From Trichomonas vaginalis G3 (taxonomy: Eukaryota > Parabasalia > Trichomonadida > Trichomonadidae): DNA of 64,000 nucleotides. The notes beneath the pieces are model-generated. The model searched no databases, had not been told where the DNA came from, and saw only the letters and a list, made by a program, of their open reading frames with translations. Position numbers and translations under genes: made by a program. Shown here one piece after another: positions 29,608-37,864 of the stretch. How positions within the stretch are numbered: the first letter of the stretch is position 1; each line of letters opens with the position of its first letter. The stretch spans positions 26,924,556 to 26,988,555 of the forward strand of contig NC_067205.1 in NCBI RefSeq assembly GCF_026262505.1, read 5' to 3'.

Positions 29608-30904
29608 GGGTGTCCAAAGGTGTGTTTAGCACAAACCTGAATACTGCGAATAGAAATAAACAAGTTACATATATATAAAGTTTATTTAAATATAATTACC
29701 ATTGGATTCAATCACGCGTTCGCAGCGATCGATCCAGGCTTGAAAGACACGCTTTAAATCATCATGAGAAAATTGCTCAAATTGCTCTCTTACAAAATTT
29801 TCAAGATCATCTGGACTCGCGAATTCGCGTCCTTCAGCTCTTTTTTTAGCGTGCCGAATAAATAAAAGTCAGAGGGTGCAATATCAGGTGAATAAATTGG
29901 GTTTGGAACAACTTTGACATTGTTTTCCACCAAGTAATTCATTACCTTATGACTTTTGTGAACTCTTGAATTATCAAAATGAATTGCAAACTTTGTTTTT
30001 GTTGTTTGGATTTCTCAAACTCATCAGAATTGATAATTTGAGTAAGAACATTGTCAATTAGATACTGAGCATTCATCGTATTAGGTTTTTGAAGAATATC
30101 AATTGCGATGATGTCATTCACGCCCCAAAAAACCGACAACATCATCATTGGTGTGTCAATTTTTTTTCTTCGGGAATGTTTGCGGATTTTCATCCTTCGG
30201 GATCCACATGATTTTGGCTTCTGTTGCATATTGAAACCAAGACTCGTCCCCTGTTACTAAAAAGCGAAACTTCTTGGATTGATACGCACCCAATATAGAG
30301 AGGAGCTCTTTCGAAGATTGGACTCTAGATTTTTTTTGAACTGAATTAAGGTTGTGCGGAACCAACGTGTATACGCTAGTTTGTAGTTCAAATAATTGTG
30401 CAGATAATAACTGACTGTTGTACGTGGTATCTTTGTCATCTCCTCTATCCTTCTGAGTGATGCTCTTGGGTCTTCATCTAGCGCTTGAAGAATTGCTTTG
30501 ATTTTTCTTTGATCCGGCGATTTTTTGTCAATTTTTATGATGGGCGCCTTTTTGTTCATGAAGTGATACATCCTAACATGATACGTTACAGTGGAATAGC
30601 TAGGAGCATCCATACGAAGCATTTTACCAATGTCTCGTAGATTTTTTTACAGTCTTTGCATTTTTTTGCAAGAGCGAGGATGTTTTCTTTATGATTCATT
30701 AAAAAAATGAAAAAAATCCCGCCAAAATTTCCCGCGAAACCGCCTCTTGTCTCAAAATTCATTTTATATCCCGGCATGGCGCCAAAATACAACATACTCA
30801 TCATATACATATATTCATATTTTTTATTATATATTTATAACCAGCATATATCTCCTTTAATAGTCTCATATAGAGCGCTGTGCTAAACGCACCTTTGGAC
30901 ACCC
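29608..30904. mobile_element. Tvmar1-like mariner, 1.3 kb
   Basis: The inverted ends read GGGTGTCCAAAGGTG (29608) and its complement (to 30904), 26 bp each with one mismatch (GTGTTTAG against GCGTTTAG). They are flanked by TA at 29606-29607 and 30905-30906, the mariner/Tc1 target duplication. The element contains one transposase gene on the minus strand with frameshifts, so this copy is a non-autonomous relic. It lies within M2 between the integrase and the next gene. Confidence 0.95.
29686..30699 (-). pseudogene. mariner transposase (DD34D), frameshifted
   Basis: From ATG 30699 the protein can be followed to TAA 29686. A helix-turn-helix N-terminal region includes SLRRIEEMTKIPRTTVSYYL. The catalytic residues lie in LVTGDESWFQYA, IHFDNSRVH and SPDIAPSDFYLFG, giving D, D and D spaced 34 residues at the end as in mariner. 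Four to five one-base shifts, mostly in A runs (near 30640, 30360, 30170 and 29990), separate the pieces. All catalytic acidic residues are still present. Confidence 0.9.
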
Positions 30905-31044
30905 TATATCTCCAAATCTCCATATTTCAACCTTTGCGTTTGTTCTGCCATCTTTGAATTATATGCATATATGGCGTATGTAATGGTCTGAAGGACCTGG
31001 GTGTTTTGTGCCTTAAGTTGCTGTGGTTGCTGTTGTTTAATCAT
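30904..31044 (-). CDS. 46-aa Gln-rich protein whose 3' end meets the mariner
   Basis: ATG 31044 opens a short Gln-rich helical protein (MIKQQQPQQLKAQNTQVLQ). The stop TAG at 30904-30906 uses the last base of the mariner plus the TA duplication, so the insertion replaced the last codons; without it the frame would stop three codons later. An ATTTTTAAATCATAATAA box is just upstream. Small and of unknown role; the context is M2 structural genes. Confidence 0.4.
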   Translation of the reverse strand: MIKQQQPQQLKAQNTQVLQTITYAIYAYNSKMAEQTQRLKYGDLEI

Positions 31045-31084
31045 TTATTATGATTTAAAAATAAATATTTAATCTGTTATCTCA

Positions 31085-31779
31085 TCAGCTATTTTTTCTA
31101 TTTGAAATTGCCATAATATTTTCATTCATGAATTCTAAATCACAATCAAATAGGTCAGTTATTCTAAATTTAATATTTGATAAATCTTTTGAATGAAGAA
31201 TAAATGAATTCCCGGATAATTGAAACGGATATGATAAAGAAAATGTGTTTAAGTTGATGGATAAAATGTTTTGTATTGATGGATAAGAGTTAGGGTCTAA
31301 TGTTTGATGTGAAATCTCATTGGGGTATTAACTTTATCACATTTGATTAAAATGAAATTGGAACCAGTGTCAGAATACAAAACATCCCCAACATCTTTTT
31401 CAAAATTTAATATCCCCAACAATGAACGAGGATGAGGAGTACAAAATTTAATTTTCAGCGGAAATTTTATAAGGTTATTTATTTCATCAAGTTCAAAAAG
31501 TTTATCAGGTTTTGATTTAAAATTTTCTTCATACCATACGATAAATGATTCATTTAAATAACTTAAAATCATGTTAATATCCCATTTCGCTATCACATTA
31601 TTTATATACATATCATACGTTTTTTCATGGTCATCTTTAATAAATGATATATAATCTGAAGGGTCTAAAAGAATGGGATTAAATTTACCACTCACAGAAA
31701 CGAGAGTAACATTATAAATTCCGCTAACTGTTAAATTTAATTCACAGTTATTATTCGAAATAATATTGATAATTGACAT
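31085..31779 (-). pseudogene. M2 minor-capsid (penton-like) candidate, one frameshift
   Basis: The frame is open from ATG 31779 to about 31320, then shifts at a C4 run (near 31322) and continues to TGA 31085. The beta-rich protein of about 230 residues ends DLSNIKFRITDLFDCDLEF, which aligns with NLKDMQFRLVDFQGEPVEL near the end of the M3 gene at 37071-37847. Such IxDxxGxxI endings are common in Polinton/adenovirus-like capsid-associated jelly-roll proteins. Role by analogy; no fold was computed. Confidence 0.5.
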
Positions 31780-31799
31780 TTTTTATTACGATTAAAAAT
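31780..31799. promoter_or_regulatory. bidirectional promoter candidate, M2
   Basis: Only 20 bp separate the minus start (ATG 31779) from the plus start (ATG 31800). With the flanking codon bases the spacer reads ATTTTTTATTACGATTAAAAAT, which is near-palindromic and has a T-rich box facing each way. Confidence 0.5.
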
Positions 31800-32156
31800 A
31801 TGGTAAAGCGTTATTTTCCAGTGATAAATAAAACTAGAATAAGATTACCTCAAGAATTCATAAATTCAACGAATAAGAAATTCATTCATGTTATAAATTT
31901 TAGTGTTTTCAGAAAAATATGAGTTAATGTCATATTCATCAACAGGTTATATTTCACTTCATTCAAATTTAGTTCAATCAAACCCATATAATGACCATTT
32001 CATAAGATTTTCAGATGTATTAAAAATGTAATTGATAGATTAAAATATGAACAGATTGACAATATCGAATTTTTGGAATTTTGGTTTAAATATCCCGATG
32101 GAAAAAAGATTGAAGTTAAACATAAAGCTGATACTATACAAAAACAATTACAATGA
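31800..32156 (+). pseudogene. M2 structural-type protein, frameshifted
   Basis: From ATG 31800 (MVKRYFPVINKTRIRL) three segments join across two shifts (near 31917 and 32020) to TGA 32154-32156. The visible pattern is beta-strand-rich, with an SYSSTGYISLHSNL middle and a FKYPDGKKIEVKHKAD end. Its divergent pairing with the penton-like gene and its size of about 120 aa suggest a small capsid component. I cannot name a family. Confidence 0.4.
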
Positions 32157-32275
32157 CCGATCCGGATAGTGGGGAACAAAAAGAAATAAAACAAACGATA
32201 GAAACTGGTGAAGAGGTCAATTATTATTGATTATGATTCAAAGGATTATTATTCGATAATGTTAATGCTTGAATA

Positions 32276-32585
32276 TTAAATAGCCTTAACAAAGAATTTT
32301 TCAAGTGATATTTTATATTCATCAACTATTTTATTATAAATATCATTATATGTTAAATGAAGTTCAGTTGTTGTTCCGTTCTTTGATATCTTAATTGTGC
32401 TAATATCCTTTATAGGATTTATTTTTGCAACTGTTCCGCAGCATGAAACCTCATCATCTATGAAAAATTGAATCTTAACGTCTGAATCTTGAACATCACA
32501 AAGAATGGCGATAATGTGAATTAATGATTCATAAGGTAAAATAATTAAACCGGATTGGTCAATTAAATTTATTATTGAATCATAA
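32276..32585 (-). pseudogene. 3' half of an M2 gene split by M3
   Basis: This minus-strand frame has no start of its own; it begins at the M3 insertion site and runs open to TAA 32276-32278 (about 100 codons). Its 5' half is at 54444-54810, beyond M3. The frame is continuous across the site when one TCATAA copy is counted. Strong similarity in length and pattern (for example DDEVSCCGTVAKINPI beside DPEIECCGQTPLFMKI) links it to the M3 gene at 36238-36874, a conserved Maverick gene of unknown role. Confidence 0.8.
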
Positions 32586-33299
32586 AGTTAGTATACCTAT
32601 CTTGGGTACGGCGGCACTGCGTTCCACCTTACCCAAGATAACAGTTTGACACTTTACAAAACCGCTAACGTATATTTTACAACACAAACGACAACACTAA
32701 CTTAACCTTAAATATTTACAAAGCCGCCAACCACTTCACCTCACTAACATTTTCACTAAACGACTTCACTAATGAAAAAATAAACGTTCTCACTAACGTT
32801 CCACTAATGTTCTCATTTACAAAAGTATTGCAACTCCTCCCATTGCTGTGCTTCACAATAGTTCATATTCTTCAGTATCGCTGCTGTCACTCCAATCGTC
32901 AGAGTCAAAATCACTGTCAAAATAAATGTTAGTAAGTTTTGACAAAGCTAATGAAACACGCTTACCGTTTGTATCGTATTGCTTTATAAACTTTCCATTC
33001 TTCATTTTCATAAACGCTCAAACTAACTTTACCCTTTCTCCCTCGTATCTGATAGAATGTATTTTCACGAGGAACGAAGAACAAATTCTTGAACTCATGA
33101 CCGTTGTAGTTTGTTATCTCAATAGTTTTCGTCATTTATATAAAAATAAAATAAAAATAAAATAAAAAATAAACTTAAAAATTAATGATATCACCACCCT
33201 CACACGTATGAAAACATAGCACAAAAATAAATTTAGGTGAGATCTCACCTCTTTTTTCACCTGTTTTTTCACCCTGTTGAATTCATTGCTTTATAACTC
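32586..33299. repeat. M3 left TIR (714 bp)
   Basis: It matches the complement of 53725-54443 with a few substitutions and indels. It includes a disrupted copy of the terminal gene, the palindrome AGGTGAGATCTCACCT (33235-33250) and CACCT/CACCCTG repeats. The inner limit is GAGTTATAAAGC, which in both arms lies at the end of a flanking gene. Confidence 0.9.
32813..33135 (-). pseudogene. left-TIR copy of the M3 terminal gene, broken
   Basis: From ATG 33135 it is identical in pattern to the right-end gene through KVSLSVY, then diverges in a short block (ENEEWKVYKA against DNKHNGRYIKA) with an indel that shifts the frame to a stop. The remaining 3' part still matches the right copy to the TGA at 32813. 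The right copy (53890-54216) is intact. Confidence 0.8.
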
Positions 33300-33808
33300 T
33301 CTTCCTTGGTTTCTTTTTAGTTGCTTTCTTCACGTCTGTCTCCAACTTGACTATCTTTCTTCTTCGTCCATAATGATACCAATTACTTCCACCAGTCAAT
33401 GGGTCAAATGGTCTTTCGTAAGGGTTTCCATACATTCCATAGGACCATACGGAAGAACTACTGGTGGAGAAGAAACATTTTCTTTAGTTCCATCGACTCT
33501 ATTTAAATGCATTGTTTCACCTTTCATCTGGTCATTAAAGTCTTTTGCGTGTTTTGCAAACTCATCGTCCTTTCCTAAAGCATTTTCTGACTCAGTCGCA
33601 ACCAAATTGGATGCTTTATTTATGAGCCCTATTTTATTTAATCTTAACTTCTTTGCAACCCAGCCTCCAATCTTCCTTTATTTGCATCTAATGTCTTCGA
33701 AACCCTTCCTCCACTCATTTTATTTACTGCGTCATAAGCTCCAAGTGCTTTTGCTCCAAATGCTAATGCTTTTGTTCCCATTGCGCCTAAAGCTGCCCAA
33801 GCTACCAT
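33283..33808 (-). pseudogene. M3 Gly/Ala-rich N-terminus, basic C-terminus, frameshifted
   Basis: ATG 33808 opens MVAWAALGAMGTKALAFGAK, a hydrophobic/amphipathic helix. After shifts near 33660 and 33420 the frame ends in a Gly/Tyr/Arg-rich and Lys-rich tail (YGMYGNPYERPFDP ... KKPRKRVIKQ). This is about 175 codons in total. It parallels the M1 gene at 2784-3345 in position next to the TIR and in its N-terminal composition. A capsid-interior or DNA-binding role is possible but unproven. Confidence 0.5.
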
Positions 33809-34033
33809 TTACACCATATTAAAATCATCTCTCTTCAATATTATCTCATAAAAGTTCTCGTTACTGGAGAAAGTCAATGAAACATAAGCGTTCTCACGGG
33901 CTTCGCCCTCACCGCTTTGCGGTCTATCTAACTTCTTTCTTATATCATCTATACGCTTCAAAATGTCTGAACAATTGCTAACATCTTCTACAACAGTTAT
34001 TTCATCATGAATGACCTTCAAGAACAAGCTCAT
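33809..34033 (-). CDS. 74-aa M3 protein containing a twin GC hairpin
   Basis: An intact small gene whose ATG directly follows the upstream stop (TAAATG) and whose own stop abuts the next ATG, so the three genes form a tight minus-strand series. The product is acidic at the N-terminus with an RIDDIRKKLDRP helix, then a segment encoded by two GC-rich hairpins (33898-33923) reading SGEGEARENA. The hairpin DNA is kept in frame. No family is recognised. Confidence 0.55.
   Translation of the reverse strand: MSLFLKVIHDEITVVEDVSNCSDILKRIDDIRKKLDRPQSGEGEARENAYVSLTFSSNENFYEIILKRDDFNMV
33898..33923. repeat. twin GC mini-hairpins, locus 1
   Basis: GGGC-TTC-GCCC (33898-33908) followed two bases later by ACCGC-TTT-GCGGT (33911-33923), both perfect with 3-nt loops. 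They stand out in AT-rich DNA. Similar pairs lie at 40741-40778 and 46000-46025. Confidence 0.8.
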
Positions 34034-34609
34034 TTAATATGCTATTAAAATCATCTCAATAATGAGTCCATCCTTTCCATCTTTAGGTAGCACAACATCT
34101 TTCATTGAAGAAGGTTCGACAAGTCTTATGTTAAACTTACTGACAAAGTTTGTTATACTATAATGCTTCGGCGGCGAATACATGTAGTTTGAAAGACATA
34201 ATATAGATTCTTCAGCAAATTCACTTATACTGGATTTTATAACAATGTTCTCACGAGACCAAATACCACCAATTGACAATCTTGTAAGCAATCCTGCTGA
34301 ACCTTCTACTGTAAACGTCGATGGTAACATTCCACGAAGGTCATCTATTGACATCTTTGAGTCACTGAATTTAAATATTTTCTTAAAGCAATCGTCATTA
34401 TCTAACCATGCAATAGCTTTGAAGTTTTCATTCGAATATACATCTGCTTCATTAAATGTAAAACCTGACTTCTTTGCAGAGATGACTTTAAAATCTATTG
34501 AGTTTGTTTCAAAATTATATGCTATGGTAACTTCTGAAGGTAATGGATGTCCTTCCGCAGTCAGTTGTTCTCTCACTACCGTTTGAAGCTTTGTGTTAAA
34601 AACTTTCAT
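34034..34609 (-). CDS. M3 capsid-type protein candidate, 191 aa
   Basis: Intact from ATG 34609 to a TAA that abuts the next start. It is beta-rich throughout and ends SSMKDVVLPKDGKDGLIIEM, again the IxDxxGxxI pattern shared with the candidates at 37071 and 31085. No catalytic or metal motif, signal or transmembrane segment is seen. Its position among minor structural genes near the packaging ATPase suggests a virion protein. I cannot assign it to a named Polinton family. Confidence 0.55.
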   Translation of the reverse strand: MKVFNTKLQTVVREQLTAEGHPLPSEVTIAYNFETNSIDFKVISAKKSGFTFNEADVYSNENFKAIAWLDNDDCFKKIFKFSDSKMSIDDLRGMLPSTFTVEGSAGLLTRLSIGGIWSRENIVIKSSISEFAEESILCLSNYMYSPPKHYSITNFVSKFNIRLVEPSSMKDVVLPKDGKDGLIIEMILIAY

Positions 34610-34623
34610 GTCATCTCCTGTAT

Positions 34624-34913
34624 CTAGTTCACATACACAGCAACAGGGAAACTATCTTGCTTCTTTGTTTCATCATTATATCTCAAAACATTAAAGTTCT
34701 TCAATAATATTGTCTTCCTGCTGGAATACTTCTAACTTGTCTTATTTCAATAGCTTTCTCACCTCCTACATACTCTACCCAGTGTCTTGGATATTCATAA
34801 GTATACTGACTTTCTTGAATTTTGGTTGGTTTCATCATAACGTGTTCATAGTATATCTTTATACTCTTGTCAGTTAGACTCGGTGCTATGTTCTGAATAT
34901 TTCTGACTTGCAT
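34624..34913 (-). pseudogene. M3 small structural-type protein, one frameshift
   Basis: ATG 34913 opens MQVRNIQNIAPSLTDKSIKI. Near 34703 a one-base shift after GRQYY leads to LLKNFNVLRYNDETKKQD and a final SFPVAVYVN. About 96 codons. Transcribed divergently from the packaging ATPase with a 16-bp spacer. Unknown family; beta-rich. Confidence 0.45.
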
Positions 34914-34929
34914 TTTTAATGGAGATAAA
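34914..34929. promoter_or_regulatory. bidirectional promoter candidate, M3 ATPase pair
   Basis: Sixteen bases (TTTTAATGGAGATAAA) separate ATG 34913 (minus) from ATG 34930 (plus). Including the flanking codon bases there is a T-rich box on each strand. Confidence 0.45.
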
Positions 34930-35814
34930 ATGAAGCATTTAATACATGACGTAGATGAAGACATGAATGAAACTACAGACAAACTTAACTCTTCTCTTAT
35001 TCTTCCTTTCAGCAAAGATTATGAGTTCTGTTCAAATGGTGTGTATTTCTATTGTGGAAAGATGGGTTCAGGTAAGACATTTAACCTCATTCGTCATATA
35101 CTCATAACAGAGCGTTTAGGAAACGACTCTTACTATGACCAAATCATTATATCAGCAACTTCAGACTCTATGGACTCAACAGCGAAAACATTTATGTCAA
35201 AAGTTCAAGCCTCTGTCGTTAAAGTTCCAGACAGTGAACTCATTGAATTTCTTCAACGTTACATTCGACGTAAGAGAAATATTATGCCATCGTAATTTAT
35301 ACAGTCAGGAATGCAAAAGACTTCTGAGGAGATGGAAAGAATTATTGACAAACACCACTTACGTCAATACTCAGGAGTTTACGATATGAAACGACTTACA
35401 AACTACATTCTGTCAAAACTTTCAAAATACCCCTTCAAAAAGTATCCTTCAAACACTCTGCTCGTTTGTGACGACTTCGCCGGAAAAGGTTTAGTGTCAA
35501 AAGCCTGACTCACCATTAGCTAACATCATAACTAAAGTCAGACATTACCATTTAACTGTAGCAATACTTATGCAAACATGGCGTTTCTTGCTTTAAACAT
35601 AAAACGTCTCATAACTGACTTCGTTATCTTTCAAGGTTTCTCACGCTATGATATTGAACTCATTTGGAAACAGTCAGGTATAACATTACCTTTTGAAGAA
35701 ATTTGGGAAGCATATAAGTCTCTCATCTCTCCTCGTTCATACCTTGAGATTCATATCATGACTAATACCATTAAAGTCAAAAATATTCCATGGGAACGAC
35801 CAACATTGTTTTAA
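34930..35814 (+). pseudogene. M3 genome-packaging ATPase (FtsK/HerA type), two frameshifts
   Basis: Walker A GKMGSGKT lies at about residues 43-50 and Walker B NTLLVCDDFAG near residue 170, after a shift near 35285. A second shift near 35506 leads to the C-terminal part (QGFSRYDIELIWKQSGI), which aligns with SGFSRQQLNVMLYQVNL of the intact M2 ATPase. This enzyme family pumps genomes into capsids. As sequenced it would end at residue 121, so this copy is inactive unless the shifts are sequencing errors. Its stop overlaps the converging gene. Confidence 0.85.
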
Positions 35815-36212
35815 AGTTTAACCTTCAATTGACTGATGGTAAACAAATTCCATGCATCTCTGTCGCCATTTCTGTTAATATTTTTGCTGTCATTCATATC
35901 ATCCACTTCCCCATCCGTTAGCTTTTGAGGATATGCGTTAGAATAGCTGTTCTTAAATGAAGGCTTTTCACCTTTGAGAGCATAAACTCTATAACTTTCT
36001 GCATACTTTATGTTTGAACCTCCTGAGCCATCATTGACATAAATTTTTATAGGCTTCCACCCTTTGTTCATGTTCCTGCTTCTTCCCTTAGCTCTTTTGT
36101 TCAGTAGTTCTACATCTTTATACACAGCACCTGTCTCAGTGAATTCAACAATATTTTCATTCGTTAGCTTTACATTCAAACCCTTGTCGAGTATATTGTT
36201 CATTTCATACAT
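35811..36212 (-). CDS. M3 protein of unknown role, 133 aa
   Basis: I take ATG 36212 as start (MYEMNNILDKGLNVKL); another ATG lies three codons in. The product is beta-rich at the N-terminus (KLTNENIVEFTETGAVY), basic in the middle (NKRAKGRSRNMNKGWK), Gly/Ser-rich after that and hydrophilic at the end. The 25-bp spacer to the divergent plus-strand gene contains TTTTTATTC. Its stop overlaps that of the ATPase. No family is recognised. Confidence 0.5.
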   Translation of the reverse strand: MYEMNNILDKGLNVKLTNENIVEFTETGAVYKDVELLNKRAKGRSRNMNKGWKPIKIYVNDGSGGSNIKYAESYRVYALKGEKPSFKNSYSNAYPQKLTDGEVDDMNDSKNINRNGDRDAWNLFTISQLKVKL

Positions 36213-36237
36213 ATAAAAGGTTTTTATTCTATATGAA

Positions 36238-36874
36238 ATGAGAAGCAAATCCATCTTAGCTGGTGCCGTTAATGTTCCAATTGAACCAACATCAAATGTT
36301 GACTCACGAACGACAAACAATATTGTCATAAAGAACTATAGTTCAGAGTGTTTGAAAGAAAAAGAACCAGAACTTAAGTCGGGAGGTCTTGGCGCATGGC
36401 GCCGTGAATTTAAACTCAGCTTCAAACGCTAACGCTACATCAGATGTTAAGTTAGAGTATCCACCACTGGACCAAATTCTTTCAAGAGAAGCCAACGACA
36501 ACCCTTACACAAATGTTCAAACAAATCCTTCAGATAACGTAGACCATTACCTTCTTCAGTTATACCAAACAATTTTACTCAAAGACGATAAGAAGCTTTT
36601 GACAAATCTTATAAGCAAGAACCAAATAATTCTAACAAAGGAGGACCTTGAAAATGTTATCTCACGAATAACAGGGAAACAATGTGTCATTGACTATCTC
36701 GACCCTGAAATCGAATGCTGTGGTCAAACTCCACTATTCATGAAAATAGGTAACATCCGCATCATTGAAACACCAGGAACTACAGGAGTTGAGTTTAAGT
36801 ATAAATATTCGAACGAGTATACAAAACTTTCAACAGAATATAAACTTTGCTTGAAATATGTTTTAGTAAATTAA
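36238..36874 (+). pseudogene. conserved Maverick gene (homologue of the split M2 gene), one frameshift
   Basis: ATG 36238 (MRSKSILAGAVN) leads to a shift near 36385, after which LNSASNANATSDVKLEYPPL continues to TAA 36872-36874. The M2 homologue (54444-54810 plus 32276-32585) shares the start MRxxx, a Pro-rich YPPL linker and the CCG-x(7)-I segment at equal spacing. Conserved length and order in two diverged elements imply a needed function. The disordered N-terminal half and compact C-terminal domain would suit a minor capsid or assembly factor. The function is unknown. Confidence 0.6.
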
Positions 36875-37110
36875 AGCAATTTGTAATATCTATCCAAAAC
36901 TTCTTCAACAGTATCGAACTCATCTTCATAATGCAAACCTAATCTTATTGACTTGGTGCAGTTTTCACTAACACAATATTTTTCTGTTCTCTTGACTGAC
37001 ATAACTAACTCATTTGTTTCATCAAACAGCAACAACCAAAGTTCATGACCTAATACATAACATTCATACTTTATATTTTTAGCTCTGAGTTCTCTTGTAA
37101 GCTGTTGCAT
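36871..37110 (-). CDS. 79-aa M3 protein, unknown role
   Basis: Intact from the ATG at 37110. A compact mixed protein with Cys residues (YECYVLGHELWLLLF, KYCVSENCTKSI) and an acidic C-terminus (EDEFDTVEEVLDRYY). It overlaps 40 bp of the upstream frame, but that overlap may be an artefact of a T-run indel removing the upstream stop. The stop overlaps that of the converging conserved gene by a few bases. Confidence 0.5.
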   Translation of the reverse strand: MQQLTRELRAKNIKYECYVLGHELWLLLFDETNELVMSVKRTEKYCVSENCTKSIRLGLHYEDEFDTVEEVLDRYYKLL

Positions 37111-37847
37111 TTAATATTTTCTAAAAAGTCAACTTCAACAGTCATTCGCACTGGTGCCTTCAGTTCTACAGGCTCTCCTTGAAAGTCAACAAGTCTGAAT
37201 TGCATGTCTTTCAAATTATGAGGACTAATGCGAACCCATTTACCTAAATGAGTTGCTATGACAGGAACGTTTGGAATGAACATTGAATTGACTGCATAAC
37301 AGAAGGATTTATATTCTACTGAACCTTTACTATTAACTCCTGAAATACCTGTGACATTAGCTATTTTAGACTCAATGTACAAACAATTACCATAACATAC
37401 GTATGGAACAGATTTCATCTCAATCGTTTTGTCAACACTTTTCAAAGGAAATGTCATATGGTATGCACCCAAAAGAAGTTGTACTCTATGACTCATTCGT
37501 GTTATCTTAAACTCCTTCGCATAACTGAACTTCAAAACTCCTGCAATAAGTTTAACATTCATTAAGTTTTCTTCGTTCTCCTTGTTTATTGTAGTATTTA
37601 TGAGCGCATTTAACACTCCAGCTAATGTTTCCATCTTATATTCTACATTATTGTGAAATCTTATTTCGTGCTTCTTTCCATCTATTTCAAACTCCATGAA
37701 ATCTGTTTCGTCAGTTATAACGAATGAAGCAATAGTATTAAAGTCAACAACTCTGAAAGCAAGCGCTTCATTCTGAAGACCTAAGTTTGTTTGTAGCTTT
37801 ACTGTCCCGTATTCGTTTGGGTCTGTACTTTGCAAATAGAACAACAT
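37071..37847 (-). CDS. M3 minor-capsid (penton-like) candidate, 258 aa
   Basis: Open from ATG 37847. It is beta-rich throughout; the end NLKDMQFRLVDFQGEPVEL then TVEVDF resembles the conserved C-terminal strand pair of Polinton/adenovirus-like minor capsid proteins, and it aligns with the M2 gene at 31085-31779. The last 14 codons after VEVDF lie past a T5 run; with one T fewer the frame would stop right there, just before the next ATG. It sits divergently from the tail fibre gene. Assignment by pattern only. Confidence 0.55.
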   Translation of the reverse strand: MLFYLQSTDPNEYGTVKLQTNLGLQNEALAFRVVDFNTIASFVITDETDFMEFEIDGKKHEIRFHNNVEYKMETLAGVLNALINTTINKENEENLMNVKLIAGVLKFSYAKEFKITRMSHRVQLLLGAYHMTFPLKSVDKTIEMKSVPYVCYGNCLYIESKIANVTGISGVNSKGSVEYKSFCYAVNSMFIPNVPVIATHLGKWVRISPHNLKDMQFRLVDFQGEPVELKAPVRMTVEVDFLENIKCNSLQENSELKI

Positions 37848-37864
37848 TTTATTCTCATTAAAAT
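37848..37864. promoter_or_regulatory. bidirectional promoter candidate, fibre/penton pair
   Basis: Seventeen bases separate the divergent starts. With the flanking codon bases they read ATTTTATTCTCATTAAAAT, a near-palindrome like those at 5683 and 31780. Confidence 0.5.

Noticed and set aside
33277-33822. Plus-strand open frame of 181 codons near the M3 left TIR
   Set aside because: Antisense to the minus-strand M3 gene at 33283-33808, whose frames join into a sensible protein with a Maverick-type leader.
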